NCBI GenBank assembly: GCA_033765235.1 | Contig: JANRIG010000009.1 | Span: 124,001 to 188,000, forward strand | Length of the DNA: 64,000 nt | DNA from: JANRIG01 sp033765235 | Lineage (GTDB): Bacteria; Bacteroidota; Bacteroidia; Cytophagales; UBA9547 | Direction: 5' to 3' | Shown: one piece after another, positions 45,244 through 53,425 of the stretch | Layout of the letters: each line of letters begins with the position of its first letter | How positions within the stretch are numbered: position 1 is the first letter of the stretch | The notes under the pieces: model-generated | What the model was told of the DNA's origin: nothing | What the model saw: only the letters and a program-made list of their open reading frames with translations | Databases searched by the model: none | Made by a program: the position numbers and the translations under genes

Positions 45244-46140
45244 ATGATGGACATTACGATAGATAAAAATTCAGGGTATTGTTTTGGAGTAGAATTTGCC
45301 ATACAAATGGCTCAAGATGAGCTTCATGACTCAGGTGAGTTGTATTGCTTGGGTGATATTGTGCACAATGCCATGGAGGTGGAGCGGTTGCAAAAATTGG
45401 GATTAAAGATTATTTCCAAAGAAGAATTAATTAATATCAAAAATAGCAAAGTGCTCATAAGGGCACATGGCGAACCGCCCGAAACCTATGAAACAGCCAT
45501 AAAAAATAATATTGAGCTTATAGATGCCTCATGCCCGGTAGTGCTGAAGTTGCAAAATCGTATTAAAAACTCGTATGACAAAATTCAAGATGCAGAAGGG
45601 CAGTTGGTAATATATGGCCAACCCGGTCATGCAGAAATAATAGGACTCACAGGCCAAACAGACAACCAAGCCATTGTGATCACTACCGAGCAAGATTTGG
45701 ACAAAATTGATTTTACCAAACCTATATCGCTCTACAGCCAGACTACCAAAAGCACCAAAGGATTTTACCATATCAAATCTCTTATTGAAAAAAAAATTGC
45801 CGCTACAGGCAGTGAACATTTGCTGCAAGTATTTGATGCCAATGACAGTATATGCAGGCAAGTATCGAACAGGGAGCCTCAGTTGGAAATGTTTGCTGCG
45901 CAACACGATGTGATCATATTTGTAAGTGGCAAAAAAAGCTCAAACGGAAAGGCACTATATGGCGTATGCAAAAGTGTGAACGAGCGCAGCTATTTTGTAG
46001 AAAACGAAACAGAAATAGATTATTTGTGGTTTGAAAATGCTGCGAGTGTAGGTATTTGCGGTGCTACCTCTACCCCGATGTGGCTTATGCAAAAGGTAGC
46101 AGACAGCATAGGAGCAAGCACTATAAATGTTGGTTTGTGA
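45244..46140 (+). CDS. ispH: 4-hydroxy-3-methylbut-2-enyl diphosphate reductase
   Basis: IspH (LytB) makes isopentenyl and dimethylallyl diphosphate in the last step of the MEP pathway using a 4Fe-4S cluster. The three cluster Cys are in SGYCFGVEFAI (Cys13), DASCPVVLKLQ (~97) and DANDSICRQVSNRE (~203). Substrate residues appear in LIRAHGEPPET, YGQPGHAEI and SLYSQTTKST. The 298-aa length is the compact form usual in Bacteroidota. Two ATG codons lie in tandem at 45244 and 45247; either could be used. It is monocistronic and converges on the pyrophosphatase gene. Confidence 0.95.
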   Translation: MMDITIDKNSGYCFGVEFAIQMAQDELHDSGELYCLGDIVHNAMEVERLQKLGLKIISKEELINIKNSKVLIRAHGEPPETYETAIKNNIELIDASCPVVLKLQNRIKNSYDKIQDAEGQLVIYGQPGHAEIIGLTGQTDNQAIVITTEQDLDKIDFTKPISLYSQTTKSTKGFYHIKSLIEKKIAATGSEHLLQVFDANDSICRQVSNREPQLEMFAAQHDVIIFVSGKKSSNGKALYGVCKSVNERSYFVENETEIDYLWFENAASVGICGATSTPMWLMQKVADSIGASTINVGL

Positions 46141-46182
46141 AAGTAAAAGTCACCAACTATTTTTCAGTACATTACCTAATAT

Positions 46183-46713
46183 CTACATAAACTTACTGTT
46201 ATACAACGCTATAGCCTCATCTATCACTTTGCAGGCATGGTATTTGCTCAAAAAGTTTTCTACTTTCACTATTTTTTGCTCAGCTTTTTTATAATCTTCA
46301 AAAAAACGGCGGAGTTCTACAATGGTGTGAGGGGGAAGTTGCTCTATGTCATTGATATAGTTTACAGACATATCTTTGGCAGCCACTGCTATGATTTTAT
46401 CATCTTTTTCGTTGTTGTCTATCATCTGCATCACACCTATCACTTTGGCCTCTACTATGCACATGGGGGCTACCTCCTCAGAGCATATTACCAGTATATC
46501 CAATGGGTCTTGGTCGTCGCAATAGGTCTTGGGTATGAAGCCATAGTTGGCAGGGTAGTGTACAGATGAGAAAAGTATGCGGTCGAGCCTGAGCAGGCCA
46601 CTGTCTTTGTCGAGCTCATATTTGCATTTGGAGCCTTTGGGTATTTCTATGATTGCTTGTACATACTCGGGATATTTGTCGCCGAATGATACTTCATGCC
46701 ATGGGTTGAACAT
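46183..46713 (-). CDS. ppa: Inorganic pyrophosphatase (family I)
   Basis: The 176-aa soluble pyrophosphatase hydrolyses pyrophosphate to phosphate, pulling biosynthetic reactions forward. The signature YPANYGFIPKTYCDDQDPLDILVI carries the metal-binding Asp residues, preceded by EIPKGSKCKYELDK and followed by NEKDDKIIAVAAKD and LRRFFEDYKKAE. All expected catalytic residues appear present. The length is typical. It is transcribed leftward; upstream dnaG lies in the same direction 76 bases away, so co-transcription is possible. Confidence 0.96.
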   Translation of the reverse strand: MFNPWHEVSFGDKYPEYVQAIIEIPKGSKCKYELDKDSGLLRLDRILFSSVHYPANYGFIPKTYCDDQDPLDILVICSEEVAPMCIVEAKVIGVMQMIDNNEKDDKIIAVAAKDMSVNYINDIEQLPPHTIVELRRFFEDYKKAEQKIVKVENFLSKYHACKVIDEAIALYNSKFM

Positions 46714-46789
46714 TAGAATAATATTTTTCTCAATAATGGCTTAAATATTTGGAAGTTGTGCAAATTATTTTTGCCAAATTAATAAAATA

Positions 46790-48715
46790 TCATGCACTCA
46801 CTACCATATGGAGTACTTCGGCATATTTGCGCTGATGACTCTTGAGGCTTTCTATTGTTTCCAGTTTTGAGTTGGTATCTTCTATGTTTTCGATGGGTAT
46901 GTTTTTGAGTTCTTGTACTATGTTTTCACTTTGTTTTTTTAGTTTTTCAAAATTGAGCCTTGCCAGTGATTGTGTGAGGAGCTCTACTTTGTAAGCATCT
47001 TTTTCGGGCACCCAAATGCTGTATTTGTTATACCATTGCAGGCTTACTTGATACCTATGATTGAGTATATCTACCAACTGTGCTTCTATCTCTTTGTCAG
47101 GATGGCTTAGGAAATAGTCTAATCCCGGCACAGTACCTGCTACTAACTGTTGGTGAAAAAGCTGTATTATTTTTTCGCAATATGCATTTTCGAAATGAAA
47201 ATTGGTGGTATGACGAAATATTTCGTGATAAAATGTAGTGTCATCATCAAAATTTTCGGTGCTATGCTCTATGAGTATTCTAATTATTTCTTTCTCTGCA
47301 TATTCAGATGTGTTGTAGGCAGATGTAGGAGGCTGTGTGGCAATACTTGTTTTTATGACACTATCGAGCACATTTTTTTCGGCATCTATTATTGTTTCTT
47401 TGTAGTTTTTAAATCTCATGTTGTCCACGGCAGAGGCTATGGTTTTTTCGTCGAGATGCATAAGTGTGGCACAGTGTTTTACATACACTTGTCTTTGAAT
47501 AAGGTCATCTATTTTGGCTATGCTCTGCACGATTTCTTTAGTAGCATCAGCAAGTTTTATTGGGTCTTCTTCCGCATTTTTCAGCAACATTTTTGCCTTA
47601 AATGTGATGAAGTCTGTGGCACTCTTGCGAATGTATTCTGCAAATGCCTCAGCACCTACCTGTTGCGCATAGCTGTCGGGGTCATTGCCATCGGGGAATA
47701 ATACTACTTTGATGTTGAGCCCTGTCTGCAGCAGCATATCTGTACCACGCATGGCAGCATTTATACCAGCTTTGTCGCCATCGTAGAGTATGGTTACATT
47801 TTTGGTGTATCTGGATAGCAGCCTCACTTGCTCCTCTGTGAGCGAGGTGCCAGATGATGCCACTACGTTTTGCACCCCTGCTTGATGCATGGAGAGCACA
47901 TCCATATATCCTTCCACCAGATAGCATTCATCGGCAGTGCGTATGCTTTGCTTGGCTTGGTACAAGCCATAGAGTATTTCGCTTTTGTGGTAGAGCTCAG
48001 TTTCGGGAGAGTTTATGTACTTGGCAGTGCCCTTGTCGCTACCCATGATGCGTCCGGCGAGTGCCACGGTTTTGCCTGATGCGTTGTGTATAGGAAACAT
48101 GACTCTGTTTCTAAAAAAATCAAATTTTTTGCCTGTTTCTGATACTTTTACGAGACCTGCCTTCTCAAGGTGTGCCATGCTGTATTGCTTAGCTATGGCT
48201 TCGTCCATAAAGTGGCTCCATGAGTCTGTGGCATAGCCAAGTTCAAAATCGGTTATGGTTTTGGCATGAAGCCCACGTTCTATAAAGTATGGCATGGCTA
48301 TAGACATGCCCTCGGGGTGGTGGTGCAGGTGGTACTTGTAAAATTCTTTGGCATATTCCAGCACTATATATAAAGCATCGCGCTCACTGTATTCTATGAC
48401 TTCTTGTTCGGTGGCCGGTCTGTCATATTGTAGGGTGATATTATATTTTTTGGCTAAATATTTTAGTGCTTCCACATAGCTGAGCTTGTCTATTTCCATG
48501 AGGAATGTGACCGCATCGCCACCTTTGGAGGTAGAAAAGCACTTAAATATCTGCTTAGAGGGCGATACGTAAAAAGAGGGTGATTTTTCGTTGGTAAATG
48601 GCGACAAAGCTACAAAGTTGGCTCCGCGCTTTTTGAGAGACACAAAGTCAGACACCACCTCTACAATGTCGGCACTCGACTTTATCTCTTGTACGCAGCT
48701 ATCTGTAAGTCTCAT
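46790..48715 (-). CDS. dnaG: DNA primase with degenerate zinc-binding domain
   Basis: The 641-aa DnaG makes RNA primers for replication. The RNA polymerase core with TOPRIM is clear: ECYLVEGYMDVLSMHQAG, VASSGTSLTEEQVRLL and ILYDGDKAGINAAMRG. A C-terminal helical region for the helicase follows. In the N-terminal CHC2 domain the Cys-His-Cys-Cys ligand positions read Ser38, Thr41, Cys59 and Thr62 (VALSPFTNEKSPSFYVSPSK...FKCFST), so zinc is probably not bound. The rest of the fold is conserved. Degenerate ligands also occur in other Bacteroidota primases as I recall. The ATG at 48715 is well supported by MRLTDSCVQEIK. Confidence 0.95.
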   Translation of the reverse strand: MRLTDSCVQEIKSSADIVEVVSDFVSLKKRGANFVALSPFTNEKSPSFYVSPSKQIFKCFSTSKGGDAVTFLMEIDKLSYVEALKYLAKKYNITLQYDRPATEQEVIEYSERDALYIVLEYAKEFYKYHLHHHPEGMSIAMPYFIERGLHAKTITDFELGYATDSWSHFMDEAIAKQYSMAHLEKAGLVKVSETGKKFDFFRNRVMFPIHNASGKTVALAGRIMGSDKGTAKYINSPETELYHKSEILYGLYQAKQSIRTADECYLVEGYMDVLSMHQAGVQNVVASSGTSLTEEQVRLLSRYTKNVTILYDGDKAGINAAMRGTDMLLQTGLNIKVVLFPDGNDPDSYAQQVGAEAFAEYIRKSATDFITFKAKMLLKNAEEDPIKLADATKEIVQSIAKIDDLIQRQVYVKHCATLMHLDEKTIASAVDNMRFKNYKETIIDAEKNVLDSVIKTSIATQPPTSAYNTSEYAEKEIIRILIEHSTENFDDDTTFYHEIFRHTTNFHFENAYCEKIIQLFHQQLVAGTVPGLDYFLSHPDKEIEAQLVDILNHRYQVSLQWYNKYSIWVPEKDAYKVELLTQSLARLNFEKLKKQSENIVQELKNIPIENIEDTNSKLETIESLKSHQRKYAEVLHMVVSA

Positions 48716-48832
48716 GTTGCAAAATAAGCATATGCTGCCAATATTTTATGCACCAGTTATATACATATGTACATCAGGCATGTTTAGATTCATTAATTTT
48801 TTTTATATTTATATTAATATTACTAATTGAAA

Positions 48833-48840
48833 TATTTTTG
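48833..48840 (+). promoter_or_regulatory. Candidate -7 box of the SPFH lipoprotein gene
   Basis: TATTTTTG is an exact TAnnTTTG match 34 bases before the ATG at 48875. The -33 region lacks TTTG. Confidence 0.35.
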
Positions 48841-48874
48841 GGACAAATTCGTTTATTATTAAAACATTAATTAT

Positions 48875-49750
48875 ATGAAAAAATTAATAACATATATCGC
48901 TTTGGCACTATGGTGCATGCAGTCTTGCAAAATTGTAAATCAAGATGAGGTGGGTGTAAAACGCACATTGGGCAAGGTAAGAAATAATGTATATGGTCCG
49001 GGACCACATTTTTTTAACCCGTTTATTTCCACCGTTATCACGGCACCTGTACGTACTGTAAATTTGCAAATAAATATGATATTGCCTTCCAAAGAAGGTT
49101 TGAATATCAATGCAGAAATATCTATCCTATACAAAATAAAAACTGAAGAGCTGCCTAAGATAGTGACACAAATAGGATTTGGCTTTGAAAATGAGCTTAT
49201 TAGTCCTGTGTTCAGGTCTGCGGCGGCAGATATTTGCTCCAAGTTTGATGCCAAAGACATGCATAGCTCCAAGCGCTCACAAATAGAACTACAAATAAAG
49301 GAGCAAATGATGGAAATATTAGAGCCCAGAGGCTTTATCATAGAGCGTGTAATGATGAAATCTATCCTTTTGCCTGCCGGCCTTACCCGCGCTATTGAAG
49401 AAAAGTTGCAAGCTGAGCAAGATGCGTTACGTATGGAGTTTATAAAAGACCGTGAGCGAAAAGATGCAGAGCGAAAGCAAATTCAGGCCGAAGGCGACAA
49501 GCAATCGCGCATAATAGCTGCAGAAGGCATGAAACGAACCATGGAACTGGAGGCAGAGGGCAAAGCCAATGCATTGAAAACAGAAGCAGATGCCATTATG
49601 AAAGCCAATGAGATGATATATAAGAGCCTTAACCCCGTGATATTAAAGTACAAATCTATAGAGGCATTGGAGCAGCTGGCTAAGTCAAACAATGCCAAAG
49701 TCATTATTACGGACGGCAAAATGCAACCTCTGATGAACATAGACAAGTAA
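48875..49750 (+). CDS. SPFH/prohibitin-family lipoprotein
   Basis: A 291-aa protein of the SPFH (stomatin/prohibitin/flotillin/HflK) family. The N-terminus MKKLITYIALALWCMQSC is a lipoprotein signal with a probable lipobox ending at Cys18. The SPFH domain follows: DEVGVKRTLGKVRNNVYGPGPHFFNPFI, then NINAEISILYKI and a coiled coil (EEKLQAEQDALRMEFIKDRERKDAERKQIQAEG) and a C-terminal helix. Such proteins form large membrane rings; in bacteria they organise membrane domains or guard FtsH-type proteases. Lipid anchoring on the periplasmic face would differ from HflK/C. No protease gene is adjacent. Confidence 0.85.
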   Translation: MKKLITYIALALWCMQSCKIVNQDEVGVKRTLGKVRNNVYGPGPHFFNPFISTVITAPVRTVNLQINMILPSKEGLNINAEISILYKIKTEELPKIVTQIGFGFENELISPVFRSAAADICSKFDAKDMHSSKRSQIELQIKEQMMEILEPRGFIIERVMMKSILLPAGLTRAIEEKLQAEQDALRMEFIKDRERKDAERKQIQAEGDKQSRIIAAEGMKRTMELEAEGKANALKTEADAIMKANEMIYKSLNPVILKYKSIEALEQLAKSNNAKVIITDGKMQPLMNIDK

Positions 49751-49809
49751 TGCCTACTTATAATATACTATTATTCAGCGCATCAGGTGTATTACAAATT
49801 TCTTATATA

Positions 49810-52800
49810 TTATTGTTTATATAAAGGCAGCGTGATGGTAAAGGTAGTACCAATGCCCTGTGTAGAGTTCACGTTGAGTTTGCCTCCGAGTAGTTCTACT
49901 GCATTTTTTGACACATACAACCCCAGACCCGACCCTGTAGATTTAGTACTAAAATTGGGGTAAAATACTTTGTCAATATCAGCCCCAATTATGCCTATGC
50001 CATTGTCACTGACGGAGAGGTGCAGCTCCTCTTCATATACATGCATGCTAATAGATATGACAGGTTCTCTTTCGGGTGGTATGGACTGTATAGCATTGAT
50101 ATACAGGTTCATAAGCACCCTTTCAAGCAAAAGAGCATCGCCATATATATGTACATTGTCTGTATTATTTATGAAATCAATACTATGATGCATGCTGTTG
50201 CGAGCAAGTGCTATAGTGTGGTTTATCACTGGCACTATATTTACTACTTGCATATTGGGTGTAGGTAATCTTGCCAAAGTGTTGAATGAGTCTGTAATTT
50301 GAGTGATGATATCTATTTGGTGAAGTATGGCGGGTAGTGCATCCGTGGCAATTTGCTTTATGTCATATTTTGAGGTTGCCAATTGGCGCTGTATGTTTTG
50401 TATAGATAGTTTGATGGGTGTTAAGGGATTTTTTATTTCATGGGCTACTTGCTTGGCCATTTCTTTCCAAGCCATTTCTTTTTCATTGAGTGCAAGCTGC
50501 ATTTTGTTTTTTTCTATTTTTTCGAGCATAGTGTTGTATTCTCTCACGAGTATGGCTATTTCATCGTTTCTGTTGTAAACCAAGGGTTTATTTTCTATAA
50601 ACAGTGTTGTTTTTTTAAGCCTTTTAATGAGTAGTGTAATAGGCAAAGTGAGGTATCTGGCAGAAAAGTAAGAGGCTATGATAAAAATAATGAATAATAG
50701 TGCAAAAATATTGATGAGTATGGATAGTATTTGCAAAAATCTTTGTTGAAATACTTTGTTAATATCAAAATACGGCATGCAAAAGTACAACCCTGCACTT
50801 GGTACTTTGCCATATACAGTATGGTACGAAAAATTGCCTATTTTCTCCTCCAGTATAATATTTTTTTCGTTTTTGTCATTGAGAGCACTATATGCTACAG
50901 GGTTTATGAGCAAGTTTTGAAAATTATACTCAAATATTTTAGTATGGGTACTTGCTATCAACTTGCCGGTGAGGTTGTATATCCATATATCTGATTGTAA
51001 GAGTTGTCCGGCAGACACTATGTTTTTTCTTAATAGTGCTTCATCGGGTTTGTCTTGCATGGTTTCATAAAGGTTGAGCGAGAATATATATGCTTTTTGA
51101 AGGGTAGCATTTCTGAGTTCGTCATTGTAGTTGTTGTTTACAAATACAAAAGTAGCCAATACTACAGCGAGCAGTGGTATAAAAAAGCTGAAATTTAGAA
51201 ACAATTGAATTTTGGTGGTAAATGCAGTTTGCCCCACTACTTGCGACACATATATTACATGTATCAGTATGAATATCAACAATATACCACTAAATAATAA
51301 AAAATACCACGAAAAAGCTGTAGATATTTGATACAAATTGTACATAGGGTATGATAACAACAGGTACCTGCTGTCTGGTAGTACAAACGTATGATGATGA
51401 TGTGCATCCATGTCAAAACTTCTGTAAGAGATGAGCCTTAACAGTCTATTCAAGTTTGCCTCGTAGTTGTATTTGCCATAAGATGTAGTGGTCTTGTTGC
51501 CTGCAAATATGGCATAGCTATACTCTCCGGTTTGCATGCGTCTCTTAGTATTGTCCACCAGCAGCTCAGGTAGTATACTGTACGATACTGTGGGTTTTGC
51601 GGTGAGTTGTACAAGTATTGAGCCAATTTTATGGTTGTTTTTTTTAATATCGCATATAAAGATGGTCGAATTTTTGTTTTTTGTGGCATATACACCTCTG
51701 CGTGGTGTCACATAGTAGCTGTATCCTATTTCTGCCATGAGCGATTGGTAGTTATAATCATTATTTTGTAATATATTATACCCTTTATGGTCAAATACAT
51801 AAACGGTAATGTCGTATTTATCGCGATAGGTTTTGAGGTAATGCTTTTGAATTTTGTTGGCTATGTTTCGCACGGGCACATATGGATTTTGAATAGCATA
51901 TTGAATATAATGGTCGCTTTCAATCCTTATTTTGGTGGTATCTATTTCATTTTCAAACAGGGTAGTATTTTGGTGTATTATTTCTGCAGCTATGCTATTA
52001 ATGTATTCACGGTATTCAATATGGTAGTGGTTATATTCTGATATACTTACCATAACAGAAGCCATTAGAATATGGGTGAACAGGTACAGATAGCTCTGAT
52101 AGTTGAACTTTAAAAAATTTTTATACAACCTGAAATAATATAAAAAAACACTATAAATAAGCGACAATATGCAGACAGTGCCCAAGCCCTTGTCTATATA
52201 AACAGATATAATAAACGATGATAAGAGAGATAAAAAAACGCATGCCCACCTGTGTTGCCGTTTGCTGATGAGTGAGTAAAGTACTACCCATGTATGGTTG
52301 CTCAACACATAAAACAAGGTGATGCCTGCAAGACAGATAAAACCAAAAATCTTTAGATAGCTAAAATCAAATATTTGGTAATATGCTACACTTGTATATG
52401 TATTATGAAACAATATATAAATACCCGCATATACTATAATACAAAGTATTATATGCCATATAAAAACGATACATGTGAGCAGCCGATCATGTAATTTATT
52501 AATTCTGATTACTAAAGCATTTGCAGATTTGTATTTATATGCTACCTCATACAATATCACGCATATAAGCACTATATTGATAGTGAAATACCCTAAACTA
52601 TGTCCAAGATATGTATGGTTGAAATATTGTGCGTTGAATAGCTTTGATTTGATAAATGCATCAGGGAAGTTGAATATGACAAATAATATTTTGCCAAGCA
52701 AAATTATTGTAGAAATTTTATACTCCTCATAAAATGGAACTTTAGAATGAAATATTACGAAAGCCATCAATACTATACCCATAAAAAAAATGAAAGCTCT

Positions 52801-53421
52801 AGCCCAGTGCAATACGGTATTATAAGTTTCATGAGCTGTAGTTTTGTATTCGATAGAGAATATATACTTACCATCCGGTGCGCCAAATTTGTGGCCTGAT
52901 TTACTGTCTGCGTGTATAGTACTTATATTGTCAGGCAATATATCTGCATTGTAGCTCGATTTAAGGTATTTATTTTCAATGGCATAGCGTGTAGTAAGCC
53001 TAATTAGTTGTACAATGTCAATTTTGTTTTTTTGATTGTAAAAAATGGTATGACAAGCCACAAACTTACCAAATTTTGTATTTATGAGTTCGTATTCACG
53101 GTTGGCATATATCACAGATGGGGGTATATAGCTTTTGATGTCATTCCAGTAGGTAAGGTTATTATTAATATATATATAGGTTGGCAATACTGCAATATCA
53201 AGTATATTTTTGAATGTGATTTGGTGGTTATTGATGAGTAATTTTATGATTTCTTGGGTGTTTTGTGCAGATATGTTGAGTTTTGCTTCAAATTTTGACT
53301 TTATTTTTTCATTGGTTAATGCAATATTTCCGCGCTCTGCAAATATTAAGGGTAATATTTTGCTCCCCGTCATGAGCATGACAGCAAATACAATGAGCAA
53401 TATTTTATTACTTTTTTTCAA
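49810..53421 (-). CDS. Giant membrane sensor histidine kinase (NtrY-like core)
   Basis: A 1,203-aa histidine kinase. An N-terminal helix is followed by an outer loop (~28-210), a block of ~8 membrane helices (~215-480), a second outer domain (~485-720), two more helices (~725-790), a third outer domain (~790-890) and a helix leading into HAMP (~910-960). The kinase core has the phospho-His in AKQVAHEIKNPLTPIKLSIQ (~993), the N-box LMNLYINAIQSI, DNGIGI and STGSGLGLYVSKN. The H-box is NtrY-like. No response regulator is encoded nearby. The start is TTG at 53421, 4 bases after the recQ stop. Confidence 0.88.
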   Translation of the reverse strand: MKKSNKILLIVFAVMLMTGSKILPLIFAERGNIALTNEKIKSKFEAKLNISAQNTQEIIKLLINNHQITFKNILDIAVLPTYIYINNNLTYWNDIKSYIPPSVIYANREYELINTKFGKFVACHTIFYNQKNKIDIVQLIRLTTRYAIENKYLKSSYNADILPDNISTIHADSKSGHKFGAPDGKYIFSIEYKTTAHETYNTVLHWARAFIFFMGIVLMAFVIFHSKVPFYEEYKISTIILLGKILFVIFNFPDAFIKSKLFNAQYFNHTYLGHSLGYFTINIVLICVILYEVAYKYKSANALVIRINKLHDRLLTCIVFIWHIILCIIVYAGIYILFHNTYTSVAYYQIFDFSYLKIFGFICLAGITLFYVLSNHTWVVLYSLISKRQHRWACVFLSLLSSFIISVYIDKGLGTVCILSLIYSVFLYYFRLYKNFLKFNYQSYLYLFTHILMASVMVSISEYNHYHIEYREYINSIAAEIIHQNTTLFENEIDTTKIRIESDHYIQYAIQNPYVPVRNIANKIQKHYLKTYRDKYDITVYVFDHKGYNILQNNDYNYQSLMAEIGYSYYVTPRRGVYATKNKNSTIFICDIKKNNHKIGSILVQLTAKPTVSYSILPELLVDNTKRRMQTGEYSYAIFAGNKTTTSYGKYNYEANLNRLLRLISYRSFDMDAHHHHTFVLPDSRYLLLSYPMYNLYQISTAFSWYFLLFSGILLIFILIHVIYVSQVVGQTAFTTKIQLFLNFSFFIPLLAVVLATFVFVNNNYNDELRNATLQKAYIFSLNLYETMQDKPDEALLRKNIVSAGQLLQSDIWIYNLTGKLIASTHTKIFEYNFQNLLINPVAYSALNDKNEKNIILEEKIGNFSYHTVYGKVPSAGLYFCMPYFDINKVFQQRFLQILSILINIFALLFIIFIIASYFSARYLTLPITLLIKRLKKTTLFIENKPLVYNRNDEIAILVREYNTMLEKIEKNKMQLALNEKEMAWKEMAKQVAHEIKNPLTPIKLSIQNIQRQLATSKYDIKQIATDALPAILHQIDIITQITDSFNTLARLPTPNMQVVNIVPVINHTIALARNSMHHSIDFINNTDNVHIYGDALLLERVLMNLYINAIQSIPPEREPVISISMHVYEEELHLSVSDNGIGIIGADIDKVFYPNFSTKSTGSGLGLYVSKNAVELLGGKLNVNSTQGIGTTFTITLPLYKQ

Positions 53422-53425
53422 TGTA

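Noticed and set aside
47150..47701. A 183-aa reading frame on the plus strand inside dnaG
   Set aside because: It is antisense to a conserved gene, rich in Cys/Phe/Tyr from reversed codons, and matches nothing.
46790..48715. Frameshift or error explaining the lost zinc ligands in DnaG
   Set aside because: The surrounding residues are in frame and conserved, so these are substitutions.
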